This document shows positions 24,428 through 34,884 of a DNA stretch of 64,000 bases, piece after piece. Under the pieces are notes generated by a model. It was not told the origin of the DNA. It saw nothing but the letters and a program-made list of their open reading frames with translations, and did no database searches. A program made the position numbers and the translations under genes. Source of the stretch: Lepidodermella squamata (lineage: Eukaryota; Gastrotricha). The stretch covers positions 1,860,001-1,924,000 of the forward strand of contig JBLDXI010000011.1 in the NCBI GenBank assembly GCA_047495785.1, given 5' to 3'. Each line of letters starts with the position of its first letter. The stretch's first letter is position 1.

Positions 24428-25746
24428 TCTGGCGCTAACTGTCCGCTTGTTTTTTCACCTTTTTTGAAAACACTAAAAGGTAAACAGGTATTGTGTTCAG
24501 AGTCTGGGATCCAATTTTTTCAGTAAGATTTCAAGCTAAAAAACGTTGTAATTCACTGATTCTGCGAGTGCGTGGCCAATATTGCTACGTTCCCACACGA
24601 ACTTTCTTCAGTAACGGCTCGCTGCGTAGTTGTAAAATAAAGCCCACATATTTATGATCATAGTAGCGGCTCGAACAAAGCGCCAGCATTTATTTTTTTA
24701 AACGCCACCGGATTTTAAGGCCAGTATTATTTCAGCGGCAAAAACTCGCAGGGCTTTGTGCGCATGAGCGCGGAGTGGCCATTGTGTTAGCGCCTGGGCG
24801 CCTTTTACGCGCTAATTGTACAAATAAAACACTCTTATACGCGTATCAACAGAAATATAGAGCTTACGAGAGTGATTAATGCTCGTGGTCAGTGTTCTGT
24901 GACGTCGAAACAGCGCTTTTAAAATAAGTATCAAGTTTCACAAACTTAATACCCAGCTCTGTCAACGGTATTGCTTCAGTTACCTCGAAATCACCGTTTA
25001 GGGTGCGCCAACTTTTTGACTTCGAAAACCCTTAAATCCTCTCTATCGATTCTTCCTAAGAGTTTCGTTATAGCTTGCATGGAAATTCGAACAAAACAGC
25101 ATAGCCGCCACTCCGAATCAATCTTCCAATCTAAACCCAGCTTAATTTTAGCCTCAGAAAACTGATATCTATGGTTATGTTGGCTCGCTATCTTCAAAGT
25201 TGATACAATGCGTCCCTTGAGTTGCACCGGAATAAAGTAACTTTTTTCGCAATTTTTCTAATCGATCCCTCAATTTCAGCTTGAGCGTTTTTCTACTCCC
25301 ACCCCTACCCTAGCCCCTACAAAACCCGAATGGAAGTGGCGTGGTAGTTTCGGTAACTTATTGGTTTTGGCTTCGGAATTACCAACATATTTCAAGACTT
25401 GCATCTTCATGTGAACTGGAACCCCCTCAAATTCCCCTCGGATTCCCCTGAAATCAAGCTTCGCCCCAATTTTTCCAGCTTATCACTTATTTTGATTCCG
25501 CTATTAGACATTAGACAAAATAACCTGGAATTGTTACAGACTACTAGATACAAGACCTATGACTGAATCATGTTTTTCCAATCCACCTTAATCCCTTTTA
25601 TACAATGCAACCGAGATCCATTCACAAAGCGGCGTGGGCTATGTATATGGCTAATCCGCCGTTGTTTCCTACACACAAAACACGCGATGAGATGATGAAA
25701 CGAAAGCAAACACGCAGCGAAACCAAACTTGAATCTACACCTTATC
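24428..25746. other. Intergenic region between Ly6-like genes A and B
   Basis: About 1.3 kb with no supportable coding sequence. Genes A and B point away from each other, so the region must contain two promoters. I see no conserved box shared by both sides. Confidence 0.45.
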
Positions 25747-26215
25747 ATGCCAAATTTTGTAGTAACCCTATCACTGGGCATACTGATTTATTGCATTAAC
25801 GCGACATCAGCCTTGCAATGCTGTAATTGCTACAACTGCGCCGGATCGAATGGTTTGAAATTTTGAAAAAATCTTGAAAAATTCCAAATTTTTTTGAATT
25901 AAGATCTCCAAGTTTGTCCTTATGGAACAGCTGCGTGTGCTGTATTGAAAACCGAGGATAGAACTGGCTATACTTCAACAATCGTCGACCGCGTCTGCGT
26001 TAATTCATGCCCGGTAAGATCTAATCTTTTTACCTAATTTCGAATAAATTTAACCCGACCAGCAATCAATAACAACGGATGACGTTCAATGCTGCACGAA
26101 AAGTGGCTGCAACTGCCCGAACTACAAAGGCTCGGCGCCAAGTTTGAACTACTACGTCACGAGTCTAACTCTGCTGTGCTGCTGTCTGCTTTGCGTAGTA
26201 AATATCATTTTTTAG
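25747..26215 (+). CDS. Ly6/three-finger-like GPI-type protein (member B)
   Basis: Three exons, 25747-25852, 25904-26013 and 26063-26215, with short introns of 51 and 49 bp and matching phases, giving 122 aa. Signal peptide at the start (MPNFVVTLSLGILIY...), then ALQCCNCYNCAG, QVCPYGTAACAV, DRVCVNSCP, VQCCTKSGCNCPN and a hydrophobic C-terminus suited to GPI addition. Ten-cysteine pattern as in its neighbours. AATAAA at 26245-26250. Intron sites resemble those of member A in location but differ in phase. Confidence 0.87.
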
Positions 26216-26494
26216 ACCTGTCTTTGTTACCGTTTAAGCGTTGCAATAAAAAAAACGCAAATTTTACTCGCCCCCGCTTGTTTCGGACACCGTATTGTTT
26301 GTTTACCCGCCGCCGACGTACCGAAACGGCCCCGCGCGTAACTTATCACACCTTACAACCGACGATTTCAGGGTAAACAATGATTTGAACTTTCAGTATT
26401 TGCCCACCTCTAACTCACGCAGTTTTCTCACTCGCGTTTCTGTTACCTTGTAGATTTTTTTAAACCGAAATTTTACTGCGAAACTTCGATTCGA

Positions 26495-26845
26495 ATGGCG
26501 AACCTAACAATCTTCTGCGCCGTTTTGGCCGTTGCCATATTCGCGGCTTCCGTCGACGCGTTGCGATGCTGCCAGTGCGATACGTGCCAGAACAGTGTTA
26601 ACGACGTTACTTATTGCCCTTACAATCACGGATACTGCGTTACAAACACAACTACAGACGCTTCTGGCCAGCAGAAAGCAGCAATTGTTCGAGGCTGTTC
26701 GCCGACCTGTCCAACCTCTGTCACCAAGGGCGATATTTCTTGTTGTCAGAGCGAGATGTGCAACTGCCCAAGCTCGTCGGGAGCTGAATCTTTACTAGGC
26801 AGTTTCGCCGTCATATCAATCGCTGCTTTGGCTAAGCTTTTGTAG
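26495..26845 (+). CDS. Ly6/three-finger-like GPI-type protein (member C), intronless
   Basis: Single exon of 116 aa. Signal peptide MANLTIFCAVLAVAIFAASV, then ALRCCQCDTC, YCPYNHGYCVT, VRGCSPTCP, ISCCQSEMCNCP and a hydrophobic GPI-type tail (SLLGSFAVISIAALAKLL). AATAAA at 27025-27030. Same family as the three-exon members A and B but without introns, so it may derive from a retrocopy or from intron loss. Confidence 0.9.
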   Translation: MANLTIFCAVLAVAIFAASVDALRCCQCDTCQNSVNDVTYCPYNHGYCVTNTTTDASGQQKAAIVRGCSPTCPTSVTKGDISCCQSEMCNCPSSSGAESLLGSFAVISIAALAKLL

Positions 26846-28091
26846 AACAACTGGAAGTTTTGACGATAAAATTTATACGTTGTTATGAGTGTTTGTAAAT
26901 AGGCTTCCCTATTCTCCAATCTCAAGAGTCACACCGTTGATTTTGGTTCAGCTGCTATGCTACATCTTTTGCGTGTCTACAATCATTTTCACATTTCGCT
27001 AGTTGTTGCAAAAGATTTATAGAGAATAAACATCTCGTTATACATTTTAAAGTGTTGTGACGCGTATTTTTGTTACTATACTGCAAAAAAACAACAATAT
27101 TTTAATCCTAAATATTGTGAGAAAATTGTTATGCTATTGCGAGGCTTCGCATTAAGGATCCTAACCTCAACCCAAATAGAAAAGATCCTGACATCCAATA
27201 TCCCCTTAGAAGAAATGAGATTGGACATTTCAGTCACGAGCAGTATCAGCTAGTAGCTAAAGTCTCCTACTTTGATCCAAAACCAAAATCCCTGCCGTTA
27301 ACTTGGAGATTCGAAGATGTATTTAGCTCGTTCCCTGTTATAAATTTCAAATGGGCAACATTTCTCAAAATTGTCAATAAAATTATTACGTAATTCTCTT
27401 CATTATTTCCGAAACTCAGGCGATCCTGGTTTATAAGTTGGAGTCTACACCGAGACACAAGGCCTCAAGTGAAATATTAGGCTGACCTAGTTTTCTCACA
27501 TTTTATGAACGGTTAAGTTTGTGAGTGGGCGTTATATTACCAATTCTCAGCTTTCGCTACGTTATCCAGATTTCAATAGGTATTCGTTTTAGCGGAACCA
27601 AACTTAGGAATTTTCAGTGGACCTGATATCTCTTTTCGAAACATTCATAGCTGTCAGGATTGATCGGAGTAATTTTGAATTAATCATGTTTAAATTCAGC
27701 GTAAAATTCTGTGCATTGCCTTAATTTCGTAGAAATTTTTGAAAAGCGACCTTCGGCTTACCTAAAATTAGGTTCCGCAACATACAGACTTGGTTCTGCT
27801 CAAAGATATTCTGAATTTCAAATCAAAAGAGCTTTATTACGCTCAAACTGTGGCTTCACGTCGATTAAGCTGAACGTTCAAACAAGTCCGTAGCGAACCA
27901 TCAAACAGGCTTCTATACAGGAAAAGGTTCAGTGGCAATCAGTACAGCGATCCCGATTGCCTCATTTTGTCCTAATTTGATTATTTTGATCTACCTGGCT
28001 AATCTTGATAGTGAACCCGAATGCCCAAGTTCTAAGAATCTTTGGCGAACCCCAATAACATCTGCTTGGCTTGTTTTTTCCGCATAGGAGC
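26846..28091. other. Intergenic region within the Ly6-like cluster
   Basis: No supportable gene. Around 27590-27830 it holds GCGGAACCAAA and GGTTCCGCAA words in inverted arrangement, like the tandem and inverted copies near 47976-48290, so a small interspersed repeat is probably present. Confidence 0.4.
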
Positions 28092-28496
28092 ATGCTCCTT
28101 CTAGTTCTTACGTTTCTTTGGTCACCACAAGTCGTCGAAGGCCTAACGTGCTGTTTCTGCAAGAACTGTACAATCGGTAGCGAATACTCAAGCGGCAGCA
28201 GGTACCTGCTAGAAAACTGCCCCGAAGACTCGGAATACTGCACGAGTTACATCATAGCAATTCCACGCAAATTCCCGCGCGAAAACGAACCGCAGTACGA
28301 AACCCGCGTGTGGAGCCAGTGCTCGCGGTACTGTTTAGACGGCGGCGGGCTTAATCTAGGCATTTGCTGCTCCGACAACAACTGCAATTGCCCGAAGGCG
28401 TCAAATAGCATCCGACTAACATCCTACTCGATTGTTTGCACCTATTTGTCATTAATCTTAGCTGTTTTCAATAAAACAAACTACAATCTTGCCTAA
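28092..28496 (+). CDS. Ly6/three-finger-like GPI-type protein (member D)
   Basis: Single exon, 134 aa from the ATG at 28092. The upstream in-frame TTG at 28071 is not a likely start. Signal peptide MLLLVLTFLWSPQVVEG, then LTCCFCKNC, ENCPEDSEYCTSY, SQCSRYCLDG, GICCSDNNCNCP and a hydrophobic tail. It has a longer middle loop, rich in Arg, Pro and Glu, than the other members. The bases TTTTTTCCGCATAG just before the ATG could be a splice-leader acceptor (inference). Only 85 bp separate it from member E. Confidence 0.88.
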   Translation: MLLLVLTFLWSPQVVEGLTCCFCKNCTIGSEYSSGSRYLLENCPEDSEYCTSYIIAIPRKFPRENEPQYETRVWSQCSRYCLDGGGLNLGICCSDNNCNCPKASNSIRLTSYSIVCTYLSLILAVFNKTNYNLA

Positions 28497-28581
28497 TGCG
28501 CCTCTTTAATGCTATAGGTGAAAAATCCCAGCAACGTCAGCATTCGTACGTTTACATACTGTTTACGTTTTCAGTTCAAAA

Positions 28582-28965
28582 ATGCACGTTTCAAACTACG
28601 CCTTAATCTTTGTGATTGTTTCGAGTTTTCTCGATGGAATTTACGCGATTTCTTGCTGCTCCTGCGTCGACTGCAAAGGTAAATCAACCCAGGTTGCTGA
28701 TGTCCAGCTGTGCCCAATCGATTTCAACGTTTGCTATTCTTACGTGAGGAACAACTCCCTGGGCGAGGTTTACATTCAGCGAGGATGTGGCAGTCAGTGC
28801 CCGTTGAAGATCGACACGACTAATGCAATGGTTTGCTGTATTGGCGATGGCTGTAACTGCCCGAATTACAACGGCGGCCTGTCACAAACAGCGCAGTTTA
28901 TCAATTACATGCTGTTATCTTTGCTAGCATTCGTAGCTTGCATCGGTTCAAGCCGTTTACTATAA
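28582..28965 (+). CDS. Ly6/three-finger-like GPI-type protein (member E)
   Basis: Single exon, 127 aa. Signal peptide MHVSNYALIFVIVSSFLDG, then AISCCSCVDCKG, VQLCPIDFNVCYSY, QRGCGSQCPLK, MVCCIGDGCNCPN and a hydrophobic C-terminal segment suited to GPI anchoring. AATAAA at about 28986. Preceded by TTTTCAG a few bases before the ATG, a possible trans-splice acceptor, and closely spaced behind member D, so D and E could be co-transcribed. Confidence 0.9.
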   Translation: MHVSNYALIFVIVSSFLDGIYAISCCSCVDCKGKSTQVADVQLCPIDFNVCYSYVRNNSLGEVYIQRGCGSQCPLKIDTTNAMVCCIGDGCNCPNYNGGLSQTAQFINYMLLSLLAFVACIGSSRLL

Positions 28966-29155
28966 TCAACGATTGGCGAATTTATAAATAAACCCCCAAG
29001 TTATTTAACCTAGCAAAACAATTATATTGGGATTTTCAGTTGTTTTCAAGAGTCAAATTTTTGTTTCGCCACTGAAATGAAAGCTTTATGGTGTGCCTCA
29101 GGCCTCAGGTCATAAAATAGCTGACCGAGTCGCTCTACGACAGCATTATATTAGC

Positions 29156-29396
29156 CTTCAATCAGCCAGTTTACCGGGTGTTGGTTTCCTGATTCCCGTT
29201 TTCGAAGATTTCGGAGCCGGTGTATCAAGTTGTTGTGCCTGCTGCCTACTTTGCAGCTACTGCTTATAATTGCGTCTATAGCATTTTAAGCGGATTAACA
29301 ATGAAAAACTCGATGTTTTTTCCATGCGCATGTTCAAGTACGTGTGCGTGTAGATAAGTGACGCCGACGGTGGTTATAATGCTTGCTCATCAATCG
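29156..29396 (+). repeat. Direct duplication in Ly6 cluster, copy 1
   Basis: Shares TCAATCAGCCAGTTTACCGG, GATTTCGGAGCCG, TTTAAGCGGATTA, AAAAACTCGATGTTTTTTCC and GACGCCGACGGTGGTTATAA with 32633-32922 in the same orientation. It is non-coding and lies outside the Ly6 coding sequence, so a flanking region was duplicated together with, or apart from, the genes. Confidence 0.8.
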
Positions 29397-29756
29397 AGTA
29401 CTGGCTCCTAATTTAAGTATAAGTACTTACTGTAGTTTCCGGGGTTGTTTTTCTGATTTGCCGACAATTTAGTGACAAGTCATTGATGACCATAGACGAA
29501 CCTCATTGTCTGTCTGTGATTATACGTTTATTTCTTATCACGATGCTTGTCCCTAGCGAATTAGCCTACTGATTTAGCTGATGTGGCTACTTCGCCCAGG
29601 ATCGACGTGGTCTGAAGTAGACTGTAAGAATGAAAGGAAAATAGTACTTGAAAATTAGCCGGAAAAGTTTTTCTGTAGATGAAATGATTGTTTCATAATA
29701 TCAGATAATTTTGTTCATCGTAGAGAACAGCAATGTTAACTAATCCACTGCACACA

Positions 29757-30798
29757 TCAATCAGCCCCACAATACTCAAAACCCGTAACGCCATAAGCGC
29801 TGCCCCTGGAGCCATAATACTGGAAATAATTCGGCCCGAGAAGACCGCAGCACTCAGCGTAACTGTCAGAGCTGTAAGTATTTGGCGGCCTGGAGGGCTT
29901 AAAGCGAAAAGAGAAGATAGCAATGAGCAAACATATCAGTCAAAATATTACTAGGGTGGAGGTGACGGCAACATAAGAGTCGTAGATTGCGGTATAAGGG
30001 AAGCGAAAACAAAACGCTGAATCCCTTCCATCAGATGTAGATGCTGCTACTTTGTATGCATTGTCAGGGTCGACTTTGCCAATACAAGCCAATACAGGTG
30101 GAGTGCCAGGAACTATCTCGTATTTCAGGGAAAATCTACTATTCGCAGCGTTACAACAATCAGCAAAAGAGCTGAAAGTATTTGGATTAGCAGAAGATGC
30201 CTGTAATTCATCCAGCTGTTAAATCACATCCAAGTACATAAGTTAATTATTACGGTTGTTCCTGTTTTCAGAACCGAGTCGCATGCGCCAGCATTAGCGG
30301 TGCAGAATGGGATATTAGGTTTTGAGATCGACCAATCACCCTGCGTCCTCGTTATTACACACAACTTGTAGGTGGGCTATGAAAATTCAAAAACTTTGCA
30401 GGTTTTCGGAATGAAATTGACTATAAACTCTCGCTTACAGGGCTCGCGCAAGTTTGTCCTTCCGGGCACTGAATTGCTGACTTTGCAATGCAATTCTTAG
30501 AAGTCGGGTCGCAAACACTAGTTGATAGCGCGCAGGTTTGGTCGCTCGGACACGAAAGTATAGATGATGAACCAGTTTTTGCGACGCAACTGTTCGTTGT
30601 TGTATCGCAAACGTTAGTTGAAGCAACACAGGAAGATCCAGGGCTACACTGATCGGTTGTCTTATAACAGGCGTAGCCATTTGGGCAAGCTGCAGGGGAA
30701 TCTGCTGCCGACTTGAGGGATGAAGTTATAGATGATGCAGGGCAAGCTGTGACAACGGCGCAAACAGCGGCCAGGAGGGCGAACAGTAGCATTTCCAT
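29757..30798 (-). CDS. Secreted cysteine-rich protein, unrecognised family
   Basis: Four minus-strand exons: 30439-30798, 30254-30376, 29952-30200 and 29757-29897. All are phase 0 with introns of 62, 53 and 54 bp, giving 290 aa. Residues 1-18 are a signal peptide (MEMLLFALLAAVCAVVTA). Next come Cys/Ser/Thr-rich repeats of the type CPNGYACYKTTDQC, CPSDQTCALSTSVC and CPEGQTCASP, which look like short disulfide-bonded modules. The last two exons encode two related segments: NPNTFSSFADCCNAAN and PPNTYSSDSYAECCGLL, each followed by aromatic-rich sequence. No membrane segment at the end. I do not recognise the family; a secreted or cuticle/immune effector is possible. The stop at the end of exon 1's open frame is avoided by splicing at CCT|GTAAGC. 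Confidence 0.82.
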
Positions 30799-32632
30799 GT
30801 TTTGAAATAATTATGTAGAAATGATGTCGAAAACAGCCACCGCCTCATCTCTTAAATTTTTTTCCTTCCGTGAAGGGCAGACAAGGGCGCCCTCAGGCTC
30901 GTGTTCAGCCACACGCCATTTATCAGTGTTGCGACAAAATTGTCAACACTGGGTTTCCGCAATTCTCGTGGCTATAGCTAAACTTCGCTATAACCAGGAA
31001 AGCGGAAAGCAACAAAGTTTCGACTATTGTAGAAGAGGTTAGAAGATCTTATTCCAATGAATGCTCGCTCTATACGCTCATAAAATACACGCGTTGTGGC
31101 ATCTCTTCAAAGGAAATAAACTGATCAACTAGTGCCAAACAACACGTATGAGAGTTACTTAAGGCTACTACTACTACTGCTACTGGGATTGATATACTGG
31201 AGGAAACTGTTAAAATGTTAACGCCTTTCACCTGATACCGACGTCCCTGGCGCGGAACCAATCAGTCAGCTGGCTTTTTACCACCAGTCATAGGCTGGCG
31301 TTGCGGTGCTGCTGACGCTACGTTCAAGTTTTATCATAGTAGCTTCGCAGAGGATGAAGTTGCAGAACCTCAGCAGAAGATCCTTTTCCGTCGACCTCGT
31401 GCGAAGACAGATTATGGCCTTACTGTGTAAACACTCCCAACCCTGCTCTTACATTGAGATTGAGATTTTTCAAGTTTTCGAAAAATAAGGGACTAGAATA
31501 ATTGCTACTTCCTTGATGGAAAATTCCTTTTTGAGTATTAGATCTATTTCCGACCTTGAGACTCGCAAGATCCCGCTTTAAACGTTGGCACAAAGCATCG
31601 AGTGAAACATCGGGATTTGCAATTGTTGCCGATTTTCAAGTATTCGACGATTCATTGTGTTTGAGCTAAATAGTAGAAATTCTGGGCGCGCCCTGATTGG
31701 TCAATCGATCGTTGCTATGACTCCCGGATGAAACATGCTGGTCGTGCGATCCATGAAATTTTTAGCAACAAGAGGCTTCATTTTGATGATATTATCATCC
31801 TCGCCAATCTTATACAAGTGAAGTTGGATCCCTACGTTCGGAGAATCTTTGCCATACCCCAGCCAGTTTTTCCATGCCAAATCAAATGAAATCATCTTGG
31901 CTAATGTTTTTTTTTGCATAAGAGTGTGATTCATTATTTTTTTTGCTCTCCTTCACATCATATCAAGCCATACCCAGTCGAAAAAAAGTAGACCATGGCT
32001 CGGTCTAAATTTGACACTGGGGTAGATCGTAAGGGTTCGACCCTACGTAGATCGAATGGTAAAATTAGGACCTACACAGGATCGATGCCCGTAGATCCAG
32101 TTTAATAGATCGACAATAGGTCGGAAAAACAACAATTTTGGACGGATATTTTGCCTTTTGGATCTACGTACGATCTACTGAGCTCTCGGTCTACTGATTT
32201 TCGTCTGGGTACCAGTCAATTCATAAGCAAAGAATTCGGAGTAACAGGATCCTCTCTTCATGACTGGCAGCATAATTCATGAGAGTAAAAAACAAGAAAT
32301 TTCTGAAATGATGAAAATCCGGCGTTGATTAGCGAGGATGACTTGCCAGCAAATAAGATCTAAGATAATTTGAATTCTTCCAAAAATACACCCAACTTAA
32401 TTTCCGCGATGCGGGAGCCATGATTTACGGATGTTCAAGTTTCGAATGAAAGGTGGAAGGAGTCGTTCGAGAACTATATTTGGAAGACGATCGCTCTACT
32501 TTAATTACGATAAAGAGTCCAATTTTTGGTTTCACACTTGATTGATGTGACTGTTAACTGTTACTGGGCCATGATATCTGGCATGGCTGATGAAAATTGA
32601 CGAGTTGCTGTATACGCAAGCATTAAAACCGC
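30799..32632. other. Intergenic region, with one weak ORF
   Basis: No convincing gene. A 77-codon minus-strand frame at 31701-31934 has a protein-like composition (ISFDLAWKNWLGYGK, KMKPLVAKNFMDRTTS) and might be an orphan exon, but I recognise no family and see no partner exon. Around 32035-32185 the words GTAGATCG/CGATCTAC recur several times. Confidence 0.35.
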
Positions 32633-32922
32633 TATCAATCAGCCAGTTTACCGGGTCCTGGTTTTCCGATTTCGTTGATTTCGGAGCCGATTTATCACGT
32701 TATTGTGCTATAAGTTTGTTGATCTGCTGTCTACTTAGCAGCCACTGCTAATAATTGCGAAAATTGCCACAACAAAAGCATGGCTAAATACTCGTCTTAT
32801 AGCAATTTAAGCGGATTATCAATGAAAAAACTCGATGTTTTTTCCACATATACGCATGTTCAACAATATGTGTATGTTGATAAATGACGCCGACGGTGGT
32901 TATAATGCTCACTCATCAATCG
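32633..32922 (+). repeat. Direct duplication in Ly6 cluster, copy 2
   Basis: Second copy of the region at 29156-29396, with a roughly 45-bp insertion in its middle. It ends about 220 bp upstream of member F, so it may hold part of that promoter. Confidence 0.8.
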
Positions 32923-33142
32923 TGGTAATGTTCAATGAGCTATGGCAAATATATGCCAGCTTAAAGAGCGCGTGGCCATCACGTTGGCCAAGTGCAATTT
33001 GTCTCACGTCGAACGCGACTCCAATTAATGCGCCGCTACTCTCACGACAGCACATCTCAAGTGTTTTCCACACTTTGCTTATAATTCGCGATTATTCTAT
33101 TAGGCTGTAATCATTTAACACCGACAAATTCTCAGCTGAAAG

Positions 33143-33544
33143 ATGAAAGCTACCTTAATTTGCGCAGGGATAGTTATTCTGGGCCTTCTCGGACAATCCG
33201 ATGCCCTGTCTTGCTGCACGGGGACGTCATCGAATGTTCGCGATGTCAACACGTGCGGAGCTGGTCAAAATTACTGCTCGGTAATTCGAACTGTTAACGG
33301 CGGCTCAGGATCCGTTTCATACTATCGCGGTTGTGAGTCGACATGCCCACAGCCTGCGACTTACAGCGAACAAATCACTTGCTGGTAGGTTCTTTCGATT
33401 TAATATCGCGAATTTAGCTAATTTTCCCTTTTAATACCCAGCCAAACATCTGCCTGCAACTGCCCGATTAGCTCAGGATATGTTGTAAAATCTGCAACTG
33501 GACTCATTTTAGCCGCGATCTTCTCCAAGTTGCTCCTTTTATAG
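33143..33544 (+). CDS. Ly6/three-finger-like GPI-type protein (member F)
   Basis: Two exons, 33143-33384 and 33442-33544, joined through TG|C in a Cys codon, giving 114 aa. Signal peptide MKATLICAGIVILGLLGQS, then ALSCCTGTSSNV, NTCGAGQNYCSV, YRGCESTCPQP, TCCQTSACNCP and a hydrophobic tail. It lacks the CxxC pair directly after the first CC that the other members have (CCTG instead of CCxCxxC), so one disulfide is probably missing. The unspliced frame would stop at TGG TAG, losing the conserved CNCP, which supports the intron. Confidence 0.87.
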
Positions 33545-33764
33545 TGGAAAAAATGAAATGTTGACATGAGCTGATTAGATTTTTGTTAAATAAACAATTT
33601 CTTGAATTTAATCTGCACTTGAATGTTATATAATATGGCAGGTGCCGCCTTAACAACGCTTTTTAAGGTGTTTGCACCGGGGTGTGAGACGGAAAGCCGC
33701 TAATCTGCGCGCGCGATGCCTCACGCCTTCCTCATACTCATTAAATTTTCATTATTCAAAAAAA

Positions 33765-34163
33765 ATGCTAGCCGCTTTTATTTTCCTGGTCTGCGTTTTA
33801 CTGCCGAAGCCTTCAATTCAGGGAGATGATGGCTTGACTTGTTGCATTTCAACAGAAACAGACCAATCAAAGGCCCCGCCGCGAGATTTGGACTACTGCC
33901 CGCGAGATGCCAACTTCTGCGTCGCTACGAAAACTACAAGTCCCGGCAATTTGAACACCGAACCGGTGAAGAGTTATGTTCGACAACGCTACTGCGCTGC
34001 GACGTGCCCGCAACCGATTGAGAATTCGTTCCTGCTCGAGGCTTGCTGCCCCAAAAGCGGATGCAACTGTCCAGCGGCGACTGCAGGTTCTGCAAATGTC
34101 AAACTCCACTCGAGATTGGCAATTCTCGTCATCTCATTAGCTATCGGAATTTTAAGGAACTAA
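33765..34163 (+). CDS. Ly6/three-finger-like GPI-type protein (member G)
   Basis: Single exon, 132 aa from the ATG at 33765. That start is chosen because it begins directly with a signal peptide (MLAAFIFLVCVLLPKPSIQG); the frame is open further upstream. Then LTCCISTETD, DYCPRDANFCVATK, RYCAATCPQP, EACCPKSGCNCP and a hydrophobic GPI-type tail. Like member F it lacks the CxxC pair after the first CC. Members F and G are adjacent, share this loss and are probably sister copies. AATAAA at 34247-34252. Confidence 0.87.
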   Translation: MLAAFIFLVCVLLPKPSIQGDDGLTCCISTETDQSKAPPRDLDYCPRDANFCVATKTTSPGNLNTEPVKSYVRQRYCAATCPQPIENSFLLEACCPKSGCNCPAATAGSANVKLHSRLAILVISLAIGILRN

Positions 34164-34884
34164 TGATAAAATTATAGAAAAGCTCTATCATGATTCATCC
34201 TATGCTTCCATCAAATGATTTCAAGTATATCCTCATTTCGAACTTGAATAAAACATTTCCAATGAGTAAATATCGAGAAATGCCATTTTAGATGCCTATA
34301 CAGTCCTCAAAACGACGTTTTAAAAAAAAATTAAATTAAGATTTTCAATATGAAAATCTGATTTTTTTCACTTACGCCCACTGAGCCATGGTGCTTAAAG
34401 TGTGTACTGTCAACAAATTTGCAGATTACATCAATCATCATTCATCCTGCGTTGTACATTTATTGTTGTGGCTAGAATCTCCATAGCCTCATATATGCCT
34501 CGTAAGCAAAAATGACAGTTGACTGCGTTATTCATGCGAAAACCGCAAAAAATAGCTGCCATAACACGAATTAGTTATATAACGTATAGTATTTTTGCGC
34601 TCTCCAATGTTAAACGAGCGCAAACGTGATAACGTGTCTTTATGCTCGCAGCTTTGCCATGTTTGTAAAGCAAAAAAAATGAATTGACACTAGACACTAG
34701 ATGTGGTAGATGGAGCTTCCGGAAATTAAACAAAAAACAATAAGAAGGGAAACATTGCTTCCTGCTCCGGTTCTAAAAAAATCGAAGAAAACGCGAAAAA
34801 ACGTAACGAATACTGAACCGAGTTCTTTCTTTTACTTGTTTTGCAGGAATAATTACATTCGTAAAATGGAGCTAGATTTGAAAG

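Noticed and set aside
26089-26376. 95-codon plus-strand ORF
   Set aside because: Alternative frame over exon 3 of Ly6-like member B and its 3' flank; the spliced frame keeps all conserved cysteines.
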